A model generated the notes under the pieces. It had not been told where the DNA came from. It saw only the letters and a list, made by a program, of their open reading frames with translations, and ran no database searches. Shown one piece after another: positions 11,237-22,184 of a DNA stretch of 64,000 nt (its first letter is position 1; every line of letters begins with the position of its first letter). The DNA comes from Stictocephala bisonia. Its lineage: Eukaryota > Arthropoda > Insecta > Hemiptera > Membracidae. The stretch covers positions 248,001 through 312,000 of the forward strand of contig JAQJVL010000702.1 in NCBI GenBank assembly GCA_035578905.1, in the 5' to 3' direction. Made by a program: the position numbers and the translations under genes.

Positions 11237-12127
11237 TCATAACTGTACCGGGTCGTTTTGACCGGTACATTTCTTTCTTCGTCGTAGTCTGCCGGGCTGC
11301 CTGAGATTCGCTCGTGCCCGGCGTTTCGCTTACTTTGGTAGCCGTTGGCTCGGATCCGTTCGTTCCGTGTTCCAGCCTTTGTCTGTCAGGTTGGCCGTTG
11401 TTCTAGTAGTTTCTCTGCGGCCGAAAAACCTTACCATGCGAGGCTAGAGGCTCCTAAAACTCCAGGGTCCTTGAGTGGGACTTTCAGCCCTCAGCCTGAC
11501 ATCCGGTGGAATTTCAATCTTCCCAACTGCTAGCCTGGCCTGAGGACCATGTTGGAGCCTAGAGTTGCCCGCTACCCTCTCTACATCTTTGGGGTAGAAG
11601 TCTTCTGTCCTCAGGTCAGTGCGTTCCATTTCTGTTCCCGGCGGCTGAGCTGGGGGGGTTTTTGATGCGGATGTTTATATTTATAAAAAACAAAAAAAAA
11701 AAGGGAGGTGAAATAAAAAAAAAGAAGAAAAAAAATGTTTGTGGAACTTTATGTGGCCTAGGCCTAAACTTGAACAGTGATGTATGCAACACAGCCATGG
11801 GGACCTATATGGATTTTTGTGAAAGAAAAAAAAAACTTAAAATACAAAAAAGAACTTTTAGTGTTAATACTTATTGTTATTTAGTTTAATTAGTTTATTT
11901 TGTTGTTATATTTTTCTAGAGTTTATATTTGTTAGGTCCCTACCGTTAAATTGTGTTGTTATTTATTTTTATGCTTTAGGCCTAGTGATTTAGTTAGTTA
12001 TTTATTTAGTTCGTGTTTTGTATTATTGATGTCCGGGGATGATAGAACGGTACCGTGTTATATTTTTTTTAAAATTGTTTAATTTTTAAACTCACCAAAA
12101 GGGGATTATTGTGCTTTGCTTAACTTC

Positions 12128-13126
12128 TAATTAATAATAATAATAATAATAATCTTTATTCCTTCGAATGTTACAAAATTCACAAATTGGTTTCTTAGGA
12201 ATTACTAGCCACTTTTCAAGTAGGTGTGGCTAGCTCAACATAAATTACTGTAAAATTTACAAGTACAGTCAGAACTTAACATTAAAACTTAATCTACCGG
12301 TCGACTACAGCGTGCACAATCCAAAAACAGCACCACTAAGAAACTTTAGCAATACTTCTTAAACTAAAACCAAAAATAATTGTTCAATATCTTCTACCTC
12401 AAAAATCCATCTTTTAATTTTATTTACAAATATAGAAAAACTAACACAATTTTTTATTTGAAGTGGCAGGACATTGAAAAATTTTGGACCCAAAAAGGAA
12501 AAACTTCTTTTGAAAATTGCCTTTTTTACCTTAGGTTTGATTAATATACCCAAAGTTTCCCTTCTTGTTCTCTTGTAAATGTTATCGTTGTCATTATTGC
12601 CACTACTATTAAAAAAAATTTTCAATACTTTAAAAACAAATAAATATCTAACCGGTAAAATCTTTAATTGCTTATAGATGGGAAGAGCCGATTCACGTTT
12701 TTGTTTATTAGTGATAATTCTTACAAAGTGGTTTTGAGTCACTCTAAGTGAATTTATTGCTACGGTACCTGAACCTCCCCAGATTTCTATCCCATAATTC
12801 ATTCTCGAGTGAATTAACGCAAAATATAATGTTCTCATTAAATTCTGATTTATAAAACTTTTAAGAAAATAAAACTGTCTAATATTATTTCTCAAATTCC
12901 TTTGTAGTCTATTAATGTGTGGTTTCAGCTTAAGCTTTGATCAATGCATATACCTAAATATTGTATTTTATCCACCTGTTCAATGACTTCACAACTACAA
13001 GACAACTGCTGCGAACAATCAAACTTATGGAATTTTAAAAGGGAATTGAATTTATATCCCCTTAAATCGAAATTTATGAATTTTGTTTTGGACGCATTTA
13101 GCACCATTCTGTTATTTTCAATTCGG
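12128..13126 (-). mobile_element. 5'-truncated LINE inserted within the composite element
   Basis: On the minus strand this is the 3' third of a jockey/CR1-type non-LTR retrotransposon. It ends at an (ATT)n tail, seen as (AAT)n at 12133-12153 on the plus strand, after AATAAAGATT. The 5' end is cut near 13126, in the middle of the reverse-transcriptase ORF. No clear target duplication was found. Confidence 0.72.
12356..13125 (-). pseudogene. LINE reverse transcriptase, C-terminal fragment
   Basis: Two frames in succession. The upstream piece (about 13125-12925) reads MVLNASKTKFINF and later IQYLGICIDQSLS, the post-thumb 'N..KT..M.F ... YLG..ID' region of LINE RTs. The downstream piece (12895-12359) reads LYFALIHSRMNYGIEIWGG, then LPLQIKN and KRWI near its end, the typical C-terminal region of jockey/CR1 ORF2. 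A break lies between the two. The catalytic FADD segment is missing because of the 5' truncation. Confidence 0.75.
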
Positions 13127-14137
13127 AGCTGCCCAGGGATTCCGCTTACTCCCTGGCCCCGGTGAAATCATGGGATGTGGGCTAAATTGCCGGTTTAATT
13201 GTTGTGATCCAAAAGTTCTAAATTTTCACTTTAATTTGGGCATTAAATTTTTCTTACGTTTTGGGTGTCTCAGGCTAGGCTGCAGATATGCCATGGAGTG
13301 GTTAATTTTGGTATTTGTAGCGTTAAGTGTTTTTGTAGCTTTTGTCTTTATCTCGTTAATTTTAGTGTGTTTGTTATTTATTTAAGTGCGAATTTATATT
13401 GTGGCCTTCTGCCAAGTCTGATTAATATTTTTTTTGTTTTCTTGGTGATAAATTAGTTTCGCTCAGCTGCCGAGTTTTATTTTGACCCTCCAACTGCCAC
13501 CCGTGATCCCATCGCTTGACTTGTTTTGAGCCATCCCCCAGTTGGCACGCTTTCCAGCTTTGGTGGGGGGATGGGTCTCATAACGCATAATTGGATGAGA
13601 AAAACAATGGTATGATTGGATGTCGTAGGCCTCTTAGTAAACAACCTTCAAACTCGGGTACAAATAATTTCTGCGCCACAGTAATTGTGAGATTTATGGT
13701 GATTATAAATCCGCAGCAAATTGTGGTTCATCATGTTATTTGCTGCTGAACAGTTCTCTTTGTTACTATACATTTATGTAAATTCTTCTTTTTATATTCT
13801 CCATTATTTATTATTCTGTGTCCAGCTACTTGCAATAAATTCTTTTTTTGACATGTTTACTTTTTATTTTAGTAATTTAATTTATATAAAATATTACTTA
13901 GTTGATATATATATTCCTCCCAGATGCAATAAATCAATTGCACTGAATGTTTGGTAACAACTAACACATTAGGAACTTCATTTGGCAACCATTCATTCAT
14001 TGACAATTGGTGATTATTTATTTTTATATACGTAACATGAATACCTTTGAGTTGCCTTAATCGTTAATGAATTGAAAAGCAAGCCCCCTGGACCCCCGGA
14101 TCTTTTTGCTTAGAGCCTACGGCTAAAATTCAAGAAA

Positions 14138-14610
14138 CATGGAACATGCTTTAGCTGCGCTTTTTCTGTTTGCTGGCTCCTTTTTAATAATTTCTGCAAA
14201 TGTATTTCTCCGAAAACAACGAATTTTAGATTTCATGTAAGGAATTACAAAAAATATAAACATATCTTAAAAATATAAATATATCTTTACTTTTTAAATT
14301 TTATTGTTTCGCGGCTCAGGTTCTTACTCACGCGATGACTCATTACCACCTTGAAAGGAAGTTAATTATTATCTTATATAATCCTATAGACACAAAATGG
14401 ATTCTCTAATTAGGACTTAATTTTGTATATTTTTAACAAGAGTTGTCATGGAAACTAAAGATGTACTTTGATGAACGCTTGCAAATAAAATCATTATTGA
14501 AGTCAACACTGATATGTCATTGTGTTTTCATGGTTACGCGTCACCTTCCCGCGTCACCCTCCCGCGTAACGTTTTCAGGCAGTTAGGTCAAGACTAAAGC
14601 ATGTTCCATG
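14138..14610. mobile_element. TIR element, non-autonomous (473 bp)
   Basis: Perfect 17-bp terminal inverted repeats, CATGGAACATGCTTTAG at 14138-14154 and its reverse complement at 14594-14610. It lies within a segment (about 14079-14617) that copy B lacks. No coding capacity, and no unambiguous target duplication, so the superfamily is open. Confidence 0.6.
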
Positions 14611-15285
14611 CTAATAGTTTCAAATTATTTGTTATATGGTAACTGATTCATATACCTACCAAGAGAGATGGAAAGATCACAAAAATCATGAGTCTCAACT
14701 CAGAAACAAACGAGTATCTAGGAAGAATTCCAACACAGCCTTACAGACTTCTAATTGGAAAGAAAACAATTTGAATAATAAATGTCAAAGCCAAAATAAA
14801 TTAATGTTTTATATAACATAAATAAATATTTCAGGAACAGTTGGCCCAAATTGTTTTACTATCTATTATATGTGTCTATCTCCAGTTTACCGTTTATTAA
14901 GTATGCTGTTCTTCTCTACTTGTTTAAATCTAGTAATATACAAATTATTTAACAAGTTTAACTTTATTAATACAAACTAGTTTTAAAGACCTCTGCTTCT
15001 GTTAAATAAACAAACTATATTTTCGTTCTGGTGGGCACTGGGCTAGTCTTGTTTGCTGCTGAATCATTGATAGGCAAGGCAACTGGTTATCTGACTTCTT
15101 AAGATCTAGAATGCTGTTGGGAAATTATGAATAGGGAGTGTAATGAAAAAAGTAAGCAAATAAATTACCAAAGTAACCCATTACCACAACAGTTCAATAC
15201 ATTTTTCATTGATAAAATATTTGAGTTAGTAACAGCAGTATCAGTTAAAGGTAGCAGTAAGAATTCACTATACTATTAAAATTCC

Positions 15286-17378
15286 ATGCCAAAACCATCT
15301 TGTTCATTTAGTTTTAGGCTGGTAAGTGAATGTGAAGTGGATAAGGTGGTGAGAAATATGAAAACCAGCAAATGTACTGATGTGTATGGCTTTAACACAT
15401 TGATGCTGAAGTTAGGTAGACAGTCATTGGTAGGGATATTGACCAATATTATCAACTCCTGTATCTTACAGAATGTATTTCCGGATTCTCTTAAGTTAGT
15501 TAAAGTTGTCCCTATACATAAGAAAAGTAGTAAATCTGAGTGTAATAGTTTTAGGCCAATTTCTTTAGTCCCTGTAATTTCTAAAGTATATGAAAAATTA
15601 CTTAACACGTTGACTTCCATGAGGGCCACCGGTGGCCCTCACTAGTTTTCAGCCTGGCGCCACAGCTGTTTCTACGGTAAAGTTCAATATTCATTGTTCC
15701 GAATTCTGTGTTCTATGCAACCGGAAATGACCCCCCCGAGTACAGAAATAGCCGACATCCGGTCTTTTGCCGCCATTTTGTGAAGTTATTGATGAGGTAC
15801 ACCGGTGGCCCTCATGGCGTGGCGGCAAAACTTTACATATGCTATATGATATTATGTTTCAGCTGTTTTGTTGTGATTTTTATATTTTCTTCCCGCGCAC
15901 TGATCAGCTTTTGAGGTTAGGTGTTTAGTAAGTGACATTGATTCTTTTTTTGACAGAAACCAGTCTGTCTAAATGTCGTAAAAACTAGTTCAAATATATA
16001 AAAACGTATTTAGGGTTGCTTTATTTAAAAACCAGACGACTGTTTTCTATTACATTTTATGAGCTTTCAGAATATATCATTAAAAATTACATAATACTAA
16101 AAATGGTGCTACAATTTGTGTTTGATTTATAAAAGACGCGAGGGCCACCGGGCCATGGCGCACAGCGGCACGTATGACGTGGGCTACCGGTGGCCCTCAT
16201 GGCGTCAGGCGCACATACAGTTTTACTATGGCGGCCTCAGAATGACACAATAAATTATCTACGCTGGCAGTCAACGTGTTAATAATCAGCTCCTTACATA
16301 TTTTGAAAGTAATGAGCTTTTCAATGATTGTCAGTTTGGATATCGGTTAGGTATGGGAACATTCAAAGCAGCTGTTTCATTATATTCTGATTTTTTTGAA
16401 TCAATCGAAGCAAGAAACAGTACTCATACCAGATTATTCAATCTGTCCAAGGCATTTGATACTGTGTCTCATGATTTGCTCTTAAAGAAATTGAAACATT
16501 ATGGTCTAGAAAACAGTGCTATTAAACTTATACAATCTTATTTACAAGATAGGTTTCAGAAAGTTGCTTTTAACGATTCAGAGTCAAGTTATCTACATGT
16601 TCAATATGGTGTACCACAAGGGTCAATTTTGGGCCCTGTATTGTTTATTATATATGTAAATGATCTGCCTTATGTTATTGGCTCAGAGGCTAAGGGTTAC
16701 TTGTTTGCAGATGATTTTGGCGTTTGTGTTAGTAAAAAATCTAGATTAAACCCATTAGAAGATGTAGAAAGCATCACCCTTAAGATTGAGGATTGGTACA
16801 ATGCAAACTTGCTCTGTTTAAATATGAACAAAATTCAAGACATAACAGTTTCACTGGGTATCCAAAAAGATAAAATTGGTTGTAAATTTCCTTGGGTTTA
16901 ATATAGATTCTAAGTTAAATTGGGTTAGTCATATAGATAAGATAGGTAATAATTTGAATAGAGGTATTTTAATACTTAGGAGGTTAAGGTCTAGTGTTAG
17001 TTTGGATGTATTGAAAGTAGTTTATTTTGTACATATACATAGTAATCTGTCTTATGGTACATTATTATGGGGCGGTTAAATTATAGTCTCAAACCTTTCC
17101 GATTACAGAAAAAAGCTATTAGATTGATCTGTGGTCTTCCTCCCAGGGGCCATTGTAGGGATAGTTTTAAGAAAATTCAAGTGATGACACTTCCTGGATT
17201 ATTTATATTTCAATGCTTGTTATATATAAAAGAAATTTATAATAAATACTATGAACATGGATATAACACAAGGGGGAAAAACAATGTAATGATACATTTT
17301 TGCAATTATTCAAAGACACAAGAAAGTTTCACCAATGTAGCTATAAAAATGTTTAATAAGCTACCACTTGGTATTTAG
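15286..17378 (+). pseudogene. LINE reverse transcriptase, broken
   Basis: The first part (from about 15289, in frame with upstream codons) has MKTSKCTDVYGFN, VVPIHKKSSKSECNSFRPIS and VISKVYEKL, the RT fingers. After the MITE insertion it resumes with FNDCQFGYR, LSKAFDTVSHDLLLKKL, YGVPQGSILGPVLFIIYVND and the catalytic LFADDFGV (Y replaced by F in the usual YADD). Frame shifts follow near 16876 (FLGFNIDSKLNW) and 17067 (LQKKAIRLICGLPPRGHCRD). Besides the MITE there are at least two frameshifts, so this is not functional. Confidence 0.88.
15602..16282. mobile_element. piggyBac-like MITE with palindromic subterminal repeats
   Basis: The body is 15606-16278, 673 bp, flanked by TTAA at 15602-15605 and 16279-16282. 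TIRs: left CACGTTGACTTCCA, right reverse complement CACGTTGACTGCCA. The motif CACCGGTGGCCCTCA or a variant occurs near both ends (15626, 15800, 16145 and 16187), often as the palindrome GAGGGCCACCGGTGGCCCTC, a candidate protein-binding repeat. It splits the LINE reverse transcriptase, so it inserted after the LINE. Confidence 0.82.
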
Positions 17379-18230
17379 AAAATTGCCTTTTGATTTATAC
17401 AAGAAAACTATAAAGCAATTTTTTCTTAATCCAATCTATCTTGTTTGCGAATTTTATGATTTAATTATTACAGAAATGTAAAGCAAATGTATATTGTTTT
17501 GGAGTGGTATTTGAATATGTATAGCTTTTACTTTATGTATGTCACATATTATATTTTAAGCCTACTGGTTGAACAAATGTTTTTTTAATATATTTATAGC
17601 TATTTTTTGTATAGAATTTAACTGCTTATCATAACGTTCGTAAAATGTCTCTTTTTTTTGTTTTGTTTTTTAGCATTCTAGATCTTGATATTTTATAATT
17701 TATTATTGTACCATAATGTTTCTGTACTTTTGTAAATACACTGTAGTAATATTGTTTATTATGTTATTAGTTTTTAAGTTCACTTGACGTTTGTAATGCT
17801 TACTGATGTACTCAGAAGTTTCTGCAATAAAGATTGATTTGATTTGTTTTTTTCTGTCAACTGGAATAACTGTGTTAAATTCTTGTCTAATCAGCACTAT
17901 CTCAAATAATTGGATAGTTAAGCTTTATGGAAAAATAATTAGTTTATTGTAATCACATATATATAGATTAGCAGCAAAATTCTGTAGTAAAAAGAAAGCC
18001 TTAATAAAATTATAAATTCCATTATATGGTTTCATTTTAATTTATTATAAGAAGGTAGACAGATTAAAATTGTTATTTTGTTAGAATAAATAACTCTGAA
18101 AAAATTCTTTGTAGTTTTCTTTTTAACTAACAACAAAATTAATACTACTTCAAACCTTACAGATTGTTGGAGCTGGTTAGTTTCATTATTTATTCTTAAA
18201 CTAACATTCTGACAATGTTATTTGTTGCAG

Positions 18231-18445
18231 ATCATTTTTTTAAGTTGAGAACAAACAGAGCAGATTTTAGAGTGGAAAGCTCCGTGAGGTTGTCAAATGT
18301 AGGCGACCACTTGCCTCGCAAAGGCACATCGAGAAGATGTGCTCGCTGTTCTACCAAGAAGAAGCCGAAAAGAAGTAACATCATTTGTACTTCATGTAAT
18401 GTTGCTTTGTGTAAAACTTGCTTTATACCATTCCATGAGAAATAA
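18231..18445 (+). CDS. Terminal exon, piggyBac-transposase-like Cys-rich C-terminus (copy B)
   Basis: Same structure as the exon at 10175-10389: acceptor TTTGTTGCAG ends at 18230, the open frame encodes RRCARC...IICTSCNVALCKTCF...FHEK, then TAA, with AATAAA again exactly 29 nt downstream (18474-18479). Compared with copy A there are four replacements (P/A, N/S, Q/P, V/I) and six silent changes in 71 codons; all Cys and His are kept. Both exons keep the same splice phase. They could be alternative last exons of one transcript, ends of duplicated genes, or remnants; the window does not show the catalytic exons. Confidence 0.68.
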
Positions 18446-19705
18446 CCTTTAAGATTTCTGTTTGAATAAGTACAATAAAAATAAAAACATGGCATTAGTA
18501 TTTTCTTACTTCCACATCACAAAAGGTCACCAAATAACACTTATCAGTTGAGCAGCCTAAATCCTACCGTTTAAACTACGGCTAAGAGCTTGAAGGTAGA
18601 TTATTGACTTGTTAATGAAAGTTAACGAATGTTTTCAGGCCAGCAGCATTAGCGATGTGCACCCCTCCCCCTTCATCATCACTCACAGTGCAAGAGACGG
18701 AAAGGGATTTTATTTGTGTGACTTAAATTAATCACCATGTTAAATTATAATCATTACTGTCAGCTCAGAAATTATGTGTTATTCGTGTTTACTACGAAAC
18801 CAAGAGGCCTATGAAAAATCCAATCAAACCAATGGTATCCCCATCGCATCAACTTCACACTTTTATTACTCAAAAACCTGTTACTGTATTGCAATACATG
18901 CTTGACAAAAATGTTGTCTATAAGTTTATAAAATTTAAGAATTTTAACTTTTTAACAACCTAAAAAAGAAATTTTTTGGCTTCTAGAGGTTGGAAAATTA
19001 ATTAGTTGATCAAGTAATATTTATGACATGTATTAGTTTCGATACATTAATTTTATATGTCTAGGTAAATGTGGAGATTTTTCAATTAATTAATAAAACA
19101 TAAAATGTTAAAGAGTATATATCACAATGTACAATTGAACGAGAAAAACAATGGTGTGATTGAATGTTATAGGCCTCTTAGTAAACAACTTTCAAACTTA
19201 CAAATAATTTATGCGCCAACCGTAATTGTGAGATTTATGGTGATCATAAATCCTCAGCAAATTGTGGTTCATCATCATGTTGTTTGCTACTGAACACTGA
19301 ACAGTTCTCTTCATTAGACAACCTCTTTGGTACTATAAACTACAATTATGTAAATTCTTCTTTTTATATTCTATATTATTTATTATTCTGTGTCCAGCTA
19401 TTTACAATAAATTCTTTTTTTTGACACGTTTACTTTTTGTACAAAATATTACTTTGTTGATATATATATATATATATATTCCTCCCAGATGCAATAAATC
19501 GATTGCTCACTGATTATTTGGTAACAACTACTACATTAAGAACTTCATGACAGTTGGTGATGACGAATACCTTTCAGGTGCCTTCGTTGTCAATGAATTG
19601 AAAATATATGCAAATTATTTGTTATGTGGTAACTGATTCATATACCCGCCAAGAGAGATGGAAAGATCAGAAATCGTGAGTCTCAACTCAGAAACAAATG
19701 AGTAT
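18446..19705. other. Duplicated non-coding DNA of copy B
   Basis: Aligns with 10390-11236 and 13585-14078 of copy A with many small indels. Contains a (TA)n run near 19460-19479. No gene seen. Confidence 0.5.
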
Positions 19706-20657
19706 CTACTGTCAGTTCTATGTTTACCAGTCAGTACGGCGCTGCCGTAAGCAATGTAAATCAAATGCGGTTTCCACGTAGTAGTCACCAAGATAACATC
19801 AGCCCGCCTCGCACTTCATTATGAGCATGGAAATAGTTTGTATTTGTATGCTTTTGTATTTGTAGATAAATAATTTTCTGTCCTTATTCGTACAATCAAA
19901 TTGGCAGAAATTTACTTCAATCGTTTGGTGGAAATTTACTTCAATTGTTTTTTTTTATGCATAACAGATTCCAATTAAAGTGGAATCAATTTAAGAATGA
20001 TATAGTAATATATTGAGGTATACATTAATTAATGTATTAATTAATTTAATCCCATTCTGGACACAGATAAATAACACCAAAGTGTACACAGTTTAAAAAC
20101 CAGTATTTTTTTTACCTAATAGTGGCAATAAATACTATGACATATTTTAAATAATTAAGACGACATGAATAAAAGTATGCCAAACACAACTGAAATATGT
20201 AGAAAAAATAACAACTAGTACTTGTAGATATTTACTATGTATACAATTAATTCTCTAAAACATAATTCATTCCACATAAAAATTTGAAAATGTTAATTCA
20301 AGAATATGTATTACTTTAAATAATATTATGCTTATTATTTCTAGTAGTAATAGTAACTAACGTATAAAAACCAGAACCCCTAATGTATAAATGCACAGTA
20401 AAAATGCTCGTTATACAAATTTAGGAATAAAAATTTAGCTTTAACATTGAAAGAATAATTAATTCATAACAAATAAAAAAGTATTGGGTCATAAAGTGAT
20501 ATATACTTTATTAATAATTTTTATAGCCGTTTGAAGGTTATTATTAGCCTGCATCGTGTAGCGGCAACTTGCTGAACACATGCTCGGTTTTGTAATGTAT
20601 GTAGTAGCTAGACGTCTTCTATAAGGCCTGTACTGACAGGTGAACATGGGAGTGTAG
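19706..20657. mobile_element. TIR element inserted in copy B (about 950 bp)
   Basis: Copy A has no equivalent between GAGTATCTA and the CAGACTT(C/G)TA segment. The ends are imperfect inverted repeats: left CTAC...ATGTTTACCAGTCAGTAC, right (reverse complement) CTAC...ATGTTCACCTGTCAGTAC. No transposase is visible in the AT-rich interior. A short GTAT/GTAC flank is only a weak candidate target duplication, so the superfamily is not assigned. Confidence 0.55.
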
Positions 20658-20715
20658 GTACTACAACACAGACTTGTAGTTGGAAAGAAAATAATGTGAA
20701 TCTAAATATCAGATT

Positions 20716-21399
20716 AAAAATAATTTAACGCTGTGTTTTAATTATAACTTTCATTACAACTACTAGTAATATCCATATATACAACTATAAAGTATCTGGA
20801 TCTCTTGATTTCATAGTAAATATTTGTTCATATAATGTTCAAAATAAAGTTATGCTGTTTTGAAATTAGGAGGTAGGTATTGACTGACAAAACATTTAGC
20901 AGAATTGTTGTAGGCTTTAAATCCTTTACAAAAAAGATTTATTTGCCTTTAGTTCTATTTTTATTTTTTATTGATGTTGTATCACATATTTGAAATAATC
21001 TCAATCAATCCTTACTTAATAAGCCAGGATATGATGTGCAACCCTGATATGCTATTCTTTATTTCAAAAAATATTTATTAACAAATTAAAACGAGATATT
21101 TTTCAAGTTTAAGTAGGATTAGTTAAATAGGACAGCAAATCTGTCATTGCAATGGTCAGTTCTTACCAATACCTGTTGTGAAACTAAGTTAGGACTTCTG
21201 AGCTAATTCAACTGAGTGGGTGCAGAATTCGCTTCCTGACAGTGCTTCTTCTCAGTTATTAAGATGTCACCAACATTTGATTCGATTGTACAATGCATCC
21301 ATCAAACTTGTTTGTTGAAATTTATGTTCCTTTGTCACCCAAATCTGGACGAACCATATTCACACCATACAATTGTGTACAGATGCCTTTTTTAGAACA
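20716..21399. other. Unassigned AT-rich DNA
   Basis: No gene, RNA or clear repeat recognised. Confidence 0.4.
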
Positions 21400-21735
21400 A
21401 AACTTCTAATTAGAAAATCAAAGCATGACTAAAAATGAAGCCAACAAAAAAATCAGTTCCAATACTATTAATATGCTTTATAAATTTTACAATTATTTTT
21501 TACTCCTTATATTTCAAATCAGTTGCCTAACAATGTAAAGAATGTAATTTTGAAGAAAGTTTTTGTTCATAAATTAAAAAGATGGACTTGAGCGTACCTA
21601 ATATTAATATATTAACTAAAATATTAAATGGAAGCAAATATAAAAAGATACCGTGTCCATCTTTAAATGTCAGTTTTCTCTAAATGAAAAATGTAACGTG
21701 CTAATAAAATAAGGATATTCATTATTATTATTGAA
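21400..21735 (+). mobile_element. LINE 3'-terminal fragment
   Basis: Around 21515-21591 a plus-strand frame reads SNQLPNNVKNVILKKVFVHK then LKRWT and a stop, matching the C-terminal end of LINE ORF2 proteins (compare LPLQIKN...KIKRWI in the copy at 12359). It ends at an (ATT)n tail at 21720-21733. The left boundary is uncertain. Confidence 0.55.
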
Positions 21736-22070
21736 ATGAAAATTGGCTTTATTGGAGGCGAAGTTAAGTTAAACTATAGAGTCCACATACCGCCTATAGT
21801 CCTATTGAACTTTTTTTTGCCTTATTACATACTGATGTAAATACCTTTTTGTAGGTTTTATGGTGGTTTAAAAAGTTAATATCATTTGTTTTTTTTTACA
21901 TATTCTTGTATTTTTCTACTCAATATTTTTATCCCACAAGTAACCCATTTCTTGGACACTATGGCAATTCAAGTTGAAATTTAAAACTCAAGTTGAAAGC
22001 ACTCATCAAATTGATTCTTAACGATAAGGTAAAAAATATTGAAGTTTTGTTGTGTACTGTTAAGGTGGGA

Positions 22071-22094
22071 CTCAATTCACTGTAGTGAATTGAG
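22071..22094. repeat. 11-bp perfect palindrome
   Basis: CTCAATTCACT at 22071-22081 and its reverse complement at 22084-22094, with two bases between. Function unknown. Confidence 0.5.
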
Positions 22095-22184
22095 TTATAG
22101 ACTTAGCAGATAATATTCTTTTTTTAATTTATATTTGTTATCATTAATATTATTATTATATAACCTACTATCTAAAGAAATGAA

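Larger units (their letters stand above)
11237..13584. mobile_element. Composite insertion with 7-bp target duplication
   Basis: Copy A is interrupted here and copy B is not. TCATAAC occurs at 11237-11243 and again at 13578-13584, as a target-site duplication would. The inserted body (11244-13577) starts with a near-palindrome (GTACCGGGTCGTTTTGACCG...) followed by a GC-rich segment to about 11660, then AT-rich DNA with poly(A) tracts. It ends with a C/G-rich tail (CCATCCCCCAGTTGGCACG and GGTGGGGGGATGGG). It has no TIRs, so a retroelement is more likely than a DNA transposon. It encloses a reverse-oriented LINE fragment (12128-13126). I do not recognise the outer family. Confidence 0.5.
9470..14830. 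repeat. Tandem segmental duplication, copy A (with insertions)
   Basis: Copy A runs from GGAACAGTGGGTCCAAATTG (about 9472) to the AATTGGAAAGAAAACAATTT segment near 14755. It matches copy B (14831-20715) over the same landmarks in the same order: the TTTTACTATCT start, GGTGGGCACTGGGC, the piggyBac-type exon, TAATTTTATA(C/T)GTCTAGGTAAA, GGCCTCTTAGTAAACAAC, AATTGTGAGATTTATGGTGAT and GAGTCTCAACTCAGAAAC. It is interrupted by insertions absent from copy B at about 9829-9918, 11237-13584 and 14079-14617. Confidence 0.82.
15118..17845 (+). mobile_element. jockey/CR1-type LINE, 5'-truncated, interrupted by a MITE
   Basis: The matching position in copy A (about 9768) has no insertion, so the boundaries are those of the insertion. 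It carries a reverse transcriptase on the plus strand and ends CAATAAAGATTGATTTGATT, a short tandem tail typical of CR1/jockey 3' ends. Missing endonuclease at the 5' side indicates 5' truncation. A TTAA-flanked MITE splits the RT between 15605 and 16279. Confidence 0.82.
14831..20715. repeat. Tandem segmental duplication, copy B (with insertions)
   Basis: Begins with GGAACAGTTGGCCCAAATTG near 14834, directly after copy A ends, and ends near 20715 after GTTGGAAAGAAAATAATGTG. Insertions absent from copy A: a LINE at 15118-17845 and a TIR element at 19706-20657. Without insertions the unit is roughly 2.2 kb here and 2.5 kb in copy A. Confidence 0.8.
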
